In this document: piece by piece, positions 1 through 7,113 of the stretch
Layout of the letters: every line of letters begins with the position of its first letter
Position numbering within the stretch: position 1 is the first letter of the stretch
Source of the DNA: CAXRGH01 sp964230195
GTDB taxonomy: Bacteria; Pseudomonadota; Gammaproteobacteria; Enterobacterales; Alteromonadaceae
Assembly (NCBI GenBank): GCA_964230195.1
Contig: CAXRGH010000042.1
Coordinates: 1 to 38,961, forward strand
DNA: 38,961 nucleotides
Direction: 5' to 3'
Notes under the pieces: model-generated
Database searches by the model: none
Told to the model about the DNA's origin: nothing
Seen by the model: only the letters and a program-made list of their open reading frames with translations
Position numbers and translations under genes: made by a program

Positions 1-444
1 ACGAAGACCTCCAAGGGGGTTCTTAATTTCGTGGGCTAAACCGCGAATGAGTTGCTTCGTTGCATTATGCAGTAACTGCTTCTGTGATTCTTCTGACAAT
101 TTTCGCTGGGTGGTCACCGGATGAATCTCTACAATCACTAACGGTTTATCATCAACATCCTGGCTGTAATTAACGTTGACTTCCGCCAACATACGTTCGT
201 TGGCTTCGAGGATAAATGTCACTTCTGCATCAGTAAAGCCAGCCTGTCCAACGAACACCCGATCCAAATTATCGACTTGCATGGTGCAATGCCGATACAA
301 CTCAGTAAACTTGCGTGATTGCATCTGACGACGGCTAACCTTGAAGAGCGCCTCAGCGGCACTATTGGCGTAGGTCACCTTAAGACTGCGATCAATGATG
401 ACAATACCACTAGAAGTGCCATTTAAAACTTTTTCGAAATTCAC
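1..444 (-). CDS. glnL: Nitrogen regulation sensor kinase NtrB/GlnL, N-terminal part (cut by window edge)
   Basis: Translating the minus strand from 444 gives 148 codons without a stop to the window edge. Residues 1-110 or so form a PAS domain (early stretch GIVIIDRSLKVTYANS). The last visible residues are the histidine kinase H-box, LAHEIKNPLGGLR, with the phospho-accepting His at about residue 138, where GlnL carries it. The ATPase domain lies outside the window. The family partners with NtrC (GlnG): it phosphorylates NtrC under nitrogen limitation and dephosphorylates it when PII is bound. The start is GTG at 442-444, two codons after an in-frame TAA, with a GGTGG-type ribosome site. glnA lies upstream on the same strand, separated by a small exported protein gene. 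The gene has its own promoter with an NtrC-like site (457-473). Confidence 0.93.
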   Translation of the reverse strand, partial: MNFEKVLNGTSSGIVIIDRSLKVTYANSAAEALFKVSRRQMQSRKFTELYRHCTMQVDNLDRVFVGQAGFTDAEVTFILEANERMLAEVNVNYSQDVDDKPLVIVEIHPVTTQRKLSEESQKQLLHNATKQLIRGLAHEIKNPLGGLR

Positions 445-456
445 AACTTACCACCG

Positions 457-473
457 AGCACCAAAACAGTGCA
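457..473. promoter_or_regulatory. NtrC-like operator in front of glnL
   Basis: Read on the minus strand the site is TGCACTGTTTTGGTGCT, matching the NtrC pattern TGCAC-N7-GTGCA at 9 of 10 fixed positions. It lies about +6 to +22 relative to the start of transcription predicted from the promoter at 486-513, a position that would block transcription. In enteric bacteria NtrC represses the glnL promoter from such a site. The match is seen directly; repression is inferred. Confidence 0.65.
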
Positions 474-485
474 ACAATATTGGTT

Positions 486-513
486 AATATACAGTCCGTG
501 CCGCTGCAATCAA
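486..513 (-). promoter_or_regulatory. Sigma-70 type promoter of glnL
   Basis: On the minus strand there is a -35 box TTGATT (508-513), a 16-base spacer and a -10 box TATATT (486-491, five of six matches). The predicted start of transcription is near 479, giving a short leader of about 35 bases before the GTG start of glnL. It suggests glnL can be transcribed apart from glnA. Confidence 0.55.
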
Positions 514-555
514 CCCATTTTGTACTCAGAGGCAATAATATTCGGGGGGAATCGA

Positions 556-960
556 CTAATAACCGCTTACCACACTGACTCTGAGCACCATTATTTTTAT
601 TTGCTTTGATGATGCAATAACCGCGCCCAAATGATTAATCGCATTTATTTTCAATTGGTTTTCACCACGAAGCACCATCACATTATTGAATACTGGGATG
701 TCACTGCGCTTAACCATTGCACCATTGACAAACAACTCAAATTTTACTGCATCAATTTGTTGCTTTTTTGGGAGTGTAAATTCACCTGATACTGAAATTA
801 GCCCACCATTGGCACGTATTACTTCACCATCGTGGTGAGAAGTGATAGACAAATTCGGATTGCCTGTGGCAGTCGCCTTGCCCTCACTGGCAACGCTATA
901 GCAGCTTGTAATGATAAAGACAAAAAATACAGACAGGAATGTTAATAAGAAAGTGGGCAT
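556..960 (-). CDS. Small exported protein, probable lipoprotein, between glnA and glnL
   Basis: The product is 134 residues and its function is unknown. It starts with a hydrophobic export signal (MPTFLLTFLSVFFVFIITSC). Residues I17-T18-S19-C20 fit a lipobox, so Cys20 may be lipidated, although cleavage by signal peptidase I after the SVAS region is also possible. The rest has the alternating pattern of one Ig-like beta-sandwich (VKFELFVNG, then RGENQLKINAINHLG). I chose the ATG at 958-960 because a strong GAGGAG ribosome site precedes it. The frame stays open further upstream, but that would run through the glnA terminator. From memory, related bacteria often carry a DUF4124-type protein at this position, and its C-terminal part follows a similar pattern; the DUF4124 N-terminus is absent here. 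No own promoter is evident, so expression probably depends on read-through from glnA. Confidence 0.75.
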   Translation of the reverse strand: MPTFLLTFLSVFFVFIITSCYSVASEGKATATGNPNLSITSHHDGEVIRANGGLISVSGEFTLPKKQQIDAVKFELFVNGAMVKRSDIPVFNNVMVLRGENQLKINAINHLGAVIASSKQIKIMVLRVSVVSGY

Positions 961-997
961 TGATGGCTCCTCATCAGAATAAAGAGCGCCAGCATAC

Positions 998-1028
998 AAA
1001 AAAAAAGCCCGTCGCTGGACGGGCTTTT
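998..1028 (-). terminator. Rho-independent terminator of glnA
   Basis: An 11-base stem AAAAGCCCGTC/GACGGGCTTTT (1003-1013 with 1018-1028) surrounds a 4-base loop. It is followed on the minus strand by a run of nine T. It lies 20 bases after the glnA stop and before the small exported protein gene. Confidence 0.9.
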
Positions 1029-1048
1029 GTATTGCGTATAATGCGCTA

Positions 1049-2458
1049 TTAGCAGCTGTAGTACATATCAAACTCAACAGGGTGAGTTGTCATGTTTAAT
1101 TTCTCTACTTCTTCACGCTTAAGATCGATGTAAGCATCAATCATATCATCAGTCATTACGCCACCAGCTGTAAGGAACTCGCGGTCAGCACTAAGTGCGT
1201 CAAGTGCCTGCTCTAGTGAGCTAGCAACTGTTGGGATTGCCAATGCTTCTTCAGCTGGAAGGTCATATAGATCTTTATCCATTGCATCGCCAGGGTGGAT
1301 TTTGTTCTTAATCCCGTCAAGACCAGCCATAAGCATTGAAGTAAATGCCAAGTATGGGTTAGCTGTTGGGTCAGGGAAACGTACCTCGATACGACGAGCT
1401 TTGTCGCTAGTAACATGAGGGATACGGATAGAAGCAGAGCGGTTACGAGCAGAGTAAGCTAACATAACTGGCGCTTCGAACCCAGGAACAAGACGCTTAT
1501 AAGAGTTAGTAGACGCGTTCGCAAATGCGTTGATTGCGCGAGCGTGCTTGATAATACCACCGATGTAGTAAAGTGCATCTTCAGAAAGACCAGCGTACTT
1601 GTCACCAGCGAAGATATTTTTGCCATCTTTGCTGATTGATTGGTGACAATGCATACCAGAACCGTTGTCGCCAACAAGAGGCTTAGGCATGAATGTAGCG
1701 CTTAAGCCGTATGCGTCAGCAACATTGTGAACAACATACTTGTAGATTTGAATTTCATCAGCTTTAGACACTAGGGTGTTGAACTGACATGCGATCTCGT
1801 TCTGACCAGCTGTAGCAACCTCGTGGTGATGCGCTTCTACAACCAGGCCCATTTCTTCCATTACTAAGCACATTGCTGTACGAATATCATGAGCTGAATC
1901 GACTGGCGGAACTGGGAAGTAACCACCTTTAACACCTGGACGGTGTCCAAGGTTACCGTCTTCATATTCTTTACCAGAGTTCCACTTCGCTTCTGTTGAG
2001 TCAATCGCGTAGAAAGAACCAGCCATATCAGTGTGGAAACGAACATCGTTAAACATGAAGAACTCAGGTTCTGGACCGAAGAAACATGTGTCACCGATAC
2101 CAGTAGACTTAAGGTACGCCTCAGCACGCTTTGCAACAGAACGTGGATCACGCTCGTATCCTTCCATTGTTGAAGGCTCTAAAATGTCACAACGAAGGTT
2201 TAGTTGCGCTTCTTCTGCGAACGGGTCAAGCACAGCAGTTGACGCGTCAGGCATCAATACCATGTCAGATTCGTTAATACCTTTCCAACCAGCGATTGAT
2301 GAACCATCAAACATTTTACCTTCTTCAAAGAAGTCTTCGCCAACTTGGTGTGCAGGGATAGAAACGTGCTGCTCTTTACCTTTAGTATCGGTGAAGCGAA
2401 GATCAACAAACTTGACTTCGTTTTCTTTGATTAGTTGAATTACGTTTTGTACTGACAT
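1049..2458 (-). CDS. glnA: Glutamine synthetase, type I
   Basis: This 469-residue enzyme makes glutamine from glutamate, ammonia and ATP in the cytoplasm, as a dodecamer. The length equals that of the E. coli enzyme and the sequence is collinear with it: MSVQNVIQLIKENEVKFVDLRF at the N-terminus, then the MFDGSSIAGW and NGSGMHCHQS motifs of the active site. The adenylylation motif LYDLP is present with its tyrosine at residue 398, so the enzyme is expected to be controlled by GlnE-type adenylylation (GSI-beta). The ATG at 2456-2458 follows a GGAGG ribosome site. The upstream region carries a sigma-54 type promoter and two NtrC-like sites, which points to induction under nitrogen limitation. 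The small exported protein and glnL follow on the same strand beyond a strong terminator. Confidence 0.98.
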   Translation of the reverse strand: MSVQNVIQLIKENEVKFVDLRFTDTKGKEQHVSIPAHQVGEDFFEEGKMFDGSSIAGWKGINESDMVLMPDASTAVLDPFAEEAQLNLRCDILEPSTMEGYERDPRSVAKRAEAYLKSTGIGDTCFFGPEPEFFMFNDVRFHTDMAGSFYAIDSTEAKWNSGKEYEDGNLGHRPGVKGGYFPVPPVDSAHDIRTAMCLVMEEMGLVVEAHHHEVATAGQNEIACQFNTLVSKADEIQIYKYVVHNVADAYGLSATFMPKPLVGDNGSGMHCHQSISKDGKNIFAGDKYAGLSEDALYYIGGIIKHARAINAFANASTNSYKRLVPGFEAPVMLAYSARNRSASIRIPHVTSDKARRIEVRFPDPTANPYLAFTSMLMAGLDGIKNKIHPGDAMDKDLYDLPAEEALAIPTVASSLEQALDALSADREFLTAGGVMTDDMIDAYIDLKREEVEKLNMTTHPVEFDMYYSC

Positions 2459-2550
2459 ATTTGTCCTCCAATTTCAAAAATTAGGTTGCCTTGTCTTCTC
2501 TCGCTGTTTGACGTGAGACAGACAGACGCATTTCCACTTGCGGGCATACA

Positions 2551-2567
2551 TACAAAAACTGTACCAA
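2551..2567 (-). promoter_or_regulatory. Sigma-54 (RpoN) type promoter of glnA
   Basis: The minus strand reads TTGGTACAGTTTTTGTA. The -24 element TTGGTACA fits YTGGYAYR fully, and the -12 element is TTGTA in place of TTGCA. The GG and GT are exactly 10 bases apart, as sigma-54 requires. The predicted start of transcription is near 2541, about 80 bases before glnA. The two NtrC-like sites upstream sit at the distances expected for such a promoter, which supports the call. Confidence 0.7.
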
Positions 2568-2639
2568 GCTGATAATGAACGGTTCAGCCAGCAAATACGC
2601 ATTCCCATGAACGTCAAGTAGTCAAAGAGTGATTATGTT

Positions 2640-2677
2640 TGAACAATAATGGTGCATGTGTGCACCATTATAGAGCG
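2640..2677. promoter_or_regulatory. Two NtrC-like sites upstream of glnA (enhancer)
   Basis: Site one is TGAACAATAATGGTGCA (2640-2656), with 9 of 10 fixed NtrC positions. Site two is TGCACCATTATAGAGCG (2661-2677), with one perfect half and one weak half. Their centres are 21 bases apart, two helical turns, and lie at about -107 and -128 from the predicted sigma-54 start. The E. coli glnA enhancer has sites at -108 and -140. Together they form a palindrome GGTGCATGTGTGCACC in the middle. Confidence 0.65.
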
Positions 2678-2874
2678 TTCCGGGTTTCAAGTGATTATTC
2701 TTCTCTTTGCGCATAACAACATAACAACCTTCATCCGTGAGTGATAGGAGTTTTTTAGAATATTTAGTGAAAGTTTCTGCATTTTTAGTCTGATCTAAAA
2801 ACGAAGACGAACCGAATGAGAGAAAAAGCTCATGATAAAATATTTGGCATAATTTAATTATTAGCAATAATCAC

Positions 2875-2903
2875 AATACATTCGAGGTTAACTTGTATAT
2901 AAT
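2875..2903 (+). promoter_or_regulatory. Candidate sigma-70 promoter of typA
   Basis: A perfect -10 box TATAAT (2898-2903) is preceded at 17 bases by a weak -35 (AATACA, 2875-2880). Transcription would start near 2910, giving a leader of about 80 bases to the typA ATG. Between 2678 and 2874 I see nothing else convincing. Confidence 0.45.
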
Positions 2904-2990
2904 CCGCGCAACTAAATTTTGGCTCCCTTGTGGGGCATTTATACATCTATGTGTCAAAGTAGGCACATCATTTGAAAAAACGGCGGAATT

Positions 2991-4826
2991 ATGTCAGAAA
3001 CAATGAATGATATTAATAACTTGCGCAACATAGCAATTATTGCGCATGTTGACCACGGTAAGACAACCTTGGTTGATAAATTGCTTCAACAGTCAGGGAC
3101 ACTGGAAAGTCGTGGCGAAGCTGAAGAGCGTGTCATGGATTCAAACGACATTGAAAAAGAACGCGGTATTACCATCCTCGCAAAGAATACTGCCATCCGC
3201 TGGAATGACTATCGTATCAATATTGTGGATACTCCTGGACACGCCGATTTTGGTGGTGAAGTAGAACGTGTTATGTCAATGGCTGACTCGGTATTACTGT
3301 TAGTTGATGCCCAAGAAGGTCCAATGCCGCAAACTCGCTTTGTAACACAAAAAGCATTTGCACAGGGACTCAAGCCAATTGTTGTTATTAACAAGATTGA
3401 CAAACCTGGTGCTCGTCCGGACTGGGTTATGGATCAAGTATTCGATCTGTTTGACAATCTGGGTGCCACCGATGAACAGTTAGATTTCCAAGTGGTTTAT
3501 GCCTCTGCATTAAATGGTTGGGCTTCTCTTGATGCAGACCAACCGGCTGACGACATGAACGCATTGTTTGAAACCATTGTTGACCAGGTATCACCGCCCA
3601 ACGCCAACGTTGAAGGTCCGCTTCAAATGCAAATCTCTCAGCTAGATTACAATTCATATCTTGGTGTTATTGGTGTTGGTCGTATTACACGCGGTACTGT
3701 TAAGCCAAACCAAGCCGTTACCATTGTTGGCGCAGACGGCAAAACTCGCAACGGTAAAGTAGGTCAAATTCAAGGTTACCTTGGTCTAGAAAGACATGAA
3801 GTGGACAGTGCGCAAGCCGGCGACATTATTGCGGTAACTGGTCTTGGCGAATTGAAAATTTCAGACACCATCTGTGACATCAACACGGTTGAAGCGTTAC
3901 CCGCACTTTCGGTTGATGAGCCAACGGTCACCATGACATTCCAGGTCAACACGTCTCCTTTCGCGGGTAAAGAAGGTAAGTTTGTGACATCAAGAAACAT
4001 TCTTGAGCGTCTTGAAAATGAATTGGTTCATAACGTTGCTTTGCGCGTTGAAGAGACCGCTGATCCAGACAAATTCCGAGTATCTGGCCGTGGTGAGCTT
4101 CACTTAGGTATTTTGATTGAAAATATGCGTCGTGAAGGTTACGAGCTCGCAGTATCTCGTCCTGAAGTTATTTTGCGTGAAGTAGACGGAGAATTGCAAG
4201 AGCCCTTCGAGACACTCACCATTGACTGTGAAGAAGAACATCAAGGGTCACTAATGGAGCAACTTGGTCTTCGTAAGGCAGAGTTAACAGATATGTCTCC
4301 TGATGGTAAAGGCCGTATTCGTATGGACTTCATCGTACCTAGTCGTGGTTTAATCGGTTTCCAAACTGACTTTATGACGCTTACATCAGGTTCTGGTTTG
4401 ATGTATCACACGTTTGATCACTACGGTGCTCATAAAGGTGGTAATATTGGCCAACGTAAGAACGGTGTATTGATTGCAAATGCAGCAGGTAAAGCACTTA
4501 CCAATGCATTGTTTAACTTACAAGAGCGTGGACGCCTGTTCATTGGCCACGGTGTTGAAGTTTACGAAGGCATGCTGATCGGTATCCATAGTCGTGATAA
4601 TGATCTCACCGTTAATGCACTGAAAGGTAAGCAGCTAACTAACGTACGTGCCGCGGGTACGGATGAAGCACAAAACCTTGTTCCACCAATCATCATGTCA
4701 CTTGAACAAGCACTTGAATTCATCGATGATGACGAGTTGGTAGAGGTTACACCTGAGAGTATCCGTTTACGTAAAAAGCTACTCACAGAAACTGAACGTA
4801 AGCGTGCTTCTCGCAGCAAAGCATAA
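2991..4826 (+). CDS. typA: Ribosome-associated GTPase TypA/BipA
   Basis: This is a 611-residue translational GTPase that binds the 70S ribosome and helps 50S assembly; in E. coli it is needed for growth at low temperature. The G motifs are intact: AHVDHGKT at 18-25, ERGIT near 58, DTPGH near 80 and NKID near 134. After the GTPase domain come the EF-G-like beta-barrel and domains III and V, then the BipA-specific C-terminal domain. The length is normal for the family. The ATG at 2991 follows a weak CGGCGGA ribosome site; a second in-frame ATG four codons on is also possible. It is a single-gene unit, with a strong terminator after it and glnA divergent upstream. Confidence 0.97.
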   Translation: MSETMNDINNLRNIAIIAHVDHGKTTLVDKLLQQSGTLESRGEAEERVMDSNDIEKERGITILAKNTAIRWNDYRINIVDTPGHADFGGEVERVMSMADSVLLLVDAQEGPMPQTRFVTQKAFAQGLKPIVVINKIDKPGARPDWVMDQVFDLFDNLGATDEQLDFQVVYASALNGWASLDADQPADDMNALFETIVDQVSPPNANVEGPLQMQISQLDYNSYLGVIGVGRITRGTVKPNQAVTIVGADGKTRNGKVGQIQGYLGLERHEVDSAQAGDIIAVTGLGELKISDTICDINTVEALPALSVDEPTVTMTFQVNTSPFAGKEGKFVTSRNILERLENELVHNVALRVEETADPDKFRVSGRGELHLGILIENMRREGYELAVSRPEVILREVDGELQEPFETLTIDCEEEHQGSLMEQLGLRKAELTDMSPDGKGRIRMDFIVPSRGLIGFQTDFMTLTSGSGLMYHTFDHYGAHKGGNIGQRKNGVLIANAAGKALTNALFNLQERGRLFIGHGVEVYEGMLIGIHSRDNDLTVNALKGKQLTNVRAAGTDEAQNLVPPIIMSLEQALEFIDDDELVEVTPESIRLRKKLLTETERKRASRSKA

Positions 4827-4846
4827 GCGCTACAGCTCAATATAAT

Positions 4847-4873
4847 AAAAGCCAGCCTTGTGCTGGCTTTTTT
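4847..4873 (+). terminator. Rho-independent terminator of typA
   Basis: The stem AAAAGCCAGC/GCTGGCTTTT (4847-4856 with 4862-4871) has a 5-base loop and ends in six T. It separates typA from the regulator gene that follows on the same strand. Confidence 0.9.
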
Positions 4874-4893
4874 GTGCATTTCTCCCGCCAAAA

Positions 4894-4921
4894 TTGAATA
4901 TGCTATTCTTCTAATGATAAT
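4894..4921 (+). promoter_or_regulatory. Candidate promoter of the first membrane-tethered regulator
   Basis: The -35 box TTGAAT (4894-4899), a 16-base spacer and the -10 box GATAAT (4916-4921) lie 32 bases before the start codon. A small perfect inverted repeat, ACTCA-N5-TGAGT (4931-4945), lies between the -10 and the ribosome site and could be an autoregulatory site. Confidence 0.45.
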
Positions 4922-4952
4922 TTTTTGCACACTCAAAGACTGAGTTGGAAAC

Positions 4953-6998
4953 ATGAACGCTGACGCTATCCTCTATTACCCCAATAAGCCCGTCGTCAAG
5001 ATCAATCATCAAACGGTGCTACTGACGCCACATGAACATACCATAATGATGCTGTTGATCGCTCAATCTGCTCACGGGGTAACAAAAGAAATGCTATTTG
5101 ACGCTATCAATGTTGATGCATCGGATACGCCACATAAAGTGAAGCAACTCATATCCTCATTACGTAAAAAACTCTCTACCCATAGCGATAATGAATTCAT
5201 CAAAACCAAGGGAAGGGAAGGTTATCAATGGACAGGCAAGGCTCAACGGATACGTTGGTACCAACAACACCCCCGTAGAGTGCTCCTGAAGGCTGGTATG
5301 ATCCTAACGCTACTCTTTGGGGTCACAGTATTGATTCAATATCAGGAGTCATCTTCAAACTCGACACCTGAACGAAGCCAATATCTATTTTTTGAACGTC
5401 TCACCATCCACCCAGAATTATCCTTTTCCGAGCAGTCGGTTGCCTATTGGTCAGGCCCCCACTCTTCCACTAATAGCGAACTGCGCATTGATTCAACGCA
5501 AGACCCCAACAGCGTAAAAACCATTAACCATGTTGCCGACTACGAATGGCACCCTTCGTCTCCAATACTAGCAGTATTGCAGCATTCACGATACCTTCAA
5601 AATTGCTCTGTTGGTTTCTATCATGAGACACAGCAACAATTAATCCGTTCCATTGCATGCCCGAGCATCGTGACTTCTGACATGCTAAAGACGGCTCACC
5701 TTATGTGGACAACATACAATGACTCAATACTTATGGCGGTGAAACATGCAACCAGCGGGATAATCACATTCACTTACTTGCCTAAAAAACAACGTTGGGC
5801 AAAGCAAATGCATACCATTAAGTTCGAGACAGATGAAATATCCAGCGTATCTGTACCACCGAATAAACCTCTGCTAATTTTGCGTTCAGCTGATAAAACC
5901 ACACAACTCTATCAAATGAATCGTAACCAAGATGACATGACCCTAGCTCCAATAAAAACATCATTTAAATCCTATGATGTAACAGTGGGGAAAGTCCACA
6001 ATACTGACAAGCTACTCTACGTTTCATTGGACCGTAAACTGCGCACAGTTGACATTCAATTAAATACGGATAATTTAGATGACTCATTCATCAGCACTTC
6101 AGATTTTGTGACGAATACACCAAGTGGCACAATTTGGGTGACTAGTCACACCGAATACGGCTGGTTCTTTAAGATTCGCCCAGTTAAGATGCAAAATACC
6201 GTGGCTGGCACCCAACAGCTGACGTTGTTTCATGCCAGTCACGATGGCGCGGTGATGGTGACAAACGACCGTGACGGTTCGCAACTGAATAGGCTAATTG
6301 CAAGCTCAGACAACAACACAGAGCAGTTGCCCTATCTGCCGTTGGCACTTCCACCTTCATTAACCAATAACCAGTCTGAATTAACCTGGATTGATATCTC
6401 CGAGAACAGCGCTCAGTTACTATCAAGCACTGATGGCATTTACTTGAATCATCAGAAGATACGAGATGACGGTGCTTTTGCACAGTTCCTCGGTAATAGC
6501 CATATTATCTACCTCGCATCAAACAGCGCAAAAACGTCATCACTGCGCATGGCTACGGTTCATCAGCTAAGCAATGAAAGTATCATCAGCAGTACAGCAG
6601 CATTTCCAAGAGTCTCAGGCGATCTCGTTTGTTATTTGGAGCTTTTACCCAAATACGTCACTTGCCTTGACCCCATTCATGATGTCGCAGTGCAGTCAGC
6701 GAGTTTTCCGAATATTAACCAATGGACTGACTATTACCTCAAGGAACAAAAATTGAGCGTAATCATTGCTACCGGTATTGCCGATACATTCGAGCGTATC
6801 GACTATCACTTTGAAACCGGTGAGCAGCTAAACGCACAAATAATCTATTCGCCGAATATCAATCTAAATGCTGAATTTCCCAAGTTATTTCAATCTCTTC
6901 CCATTAAAACTAGTCACATAGTCATCTACGACAGCAGTAAAAGACCCCGTTTTCTGGATACGAATGTAACGGTAGGTAGTCAAGGCAACCTGGAATAA
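4953..6998 (+). CDS. ToxR/CadC-type membrane-tethered transcription regulator with beta-propeller-like periplasmic domain (copy A)
   Basis: The product has 681 residues. Residues 5-95 form an OmpR-type winged helix: LTPHEHTIMMLL for helix 1, HKVKQLISSLRKKL for the recognition helix and KGREGYQW for the wing. One membrane segment follows at about 110-129, after RRVLLKAG. The remaining 550 residues should be periplasmic and show repeated beta-strand and turn patterns like TolB/WD-type propellers. Cys218 and Cys236 (C-x17-C) have exact counterparts in the next gene; two more cysteines (VCYLELLPKYVTC) are specific to this copy. Proteins of this plan bind DNA directly from the membrane without a kinase. 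The signal sensed and the target genes are unknown. It has its own likely promoter and is followed after 115 bases by a paralogue in the same direction. No ligand-binding fold I can name was recognised. Confidence 0.8.
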   Translation: MNADAILYYPNKPVVKINHQTVLLTPHEHTIMMLLIAQSAHGVTKEMLFDAINVDASDTPHKVKQLISSLRKKLSTHSDNEFIKTKGREGYQWTGKAQRIRWYQQHPRRVLLKAGMILTLLFGVTVLIQYQESSSNSTPERSQYLFFERLTIHPELSFSEQSVAYWSGPHSSTNSELRIDSTQDPNSVKTINHVADYEWHPSSPILAVLQHSRYLQNCSVGFYHETQQQLIRSIACPSIVTSDMLKTAHLMWTTYNDSILMAVKHATSGIITFTYLPKKQRWAKQMHTIKFETDEISSVSVPPNKPLLILRSADKTTQLYQMNRNQDDMTLAPIKTSFKSYDVTVGKVHNTDKLLYVSLDRKLRTVDIQLNTDNLDDSFISTSDFVTNTPSGTIWVTSHTEYGWFFKIRPVKMQNTVAGTQQLTLFHASHDGAVMVTNDRDGSQLNRLIASSDNNTEQLPYLPLALPPSLTNNQSELTWIDISENSAQLLSSTDGIYLNHQKIRDDGAFAQFLGNSHIIYLASNSAKTSSLRMATVHQLSNESIISSTAAFPRVSGDLVCYLELLPKYVTCLDPIHDVAVQSASFPNINQWTDYYLKEQKLSVIIATGIADTFERIDYHFETGEQLNAQIIYSPNINLNAEFPKLFQSLPIKTSHIVIYDSSKRPRFLDTNVTVGSQGNLE

Positions 6999-7113
6999 TT
7001 AAAGGAAGAAGGAATTAAAATACAAAGAGTTAGATTACTGCGCATACGCGTATTTCTGAGCTAAGATAAACCATAAATATTGATCAGAAATGAGTGGATA
7101 GACGAGGAACGAC

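Noticed and set aside
961..1077. N-terminal extension of the small exported protein gene by 39 codons
   Set aside because: It would read through the glnA terminator hairpin and place the signal peptide inside the protein; the ATG at 960 has a strong ribosome site.
2592..2608. Alternative sigma-54 promoter for glnA (TGGGAATGCGTATTTGC on the minus strand)
   Set aside because: The GG to GC spacing is 11 or 12 bases instead of the strict 10, and its -24 element is poor. The site at 2551-2567 is better.
2622..2867. Open frame of 81 codons on the minus strand upstream of glnA
   Set aside because: It overlaps the NtrC-like sites, has no ribosome site and resembles no family; the region fits a regulatory role better.
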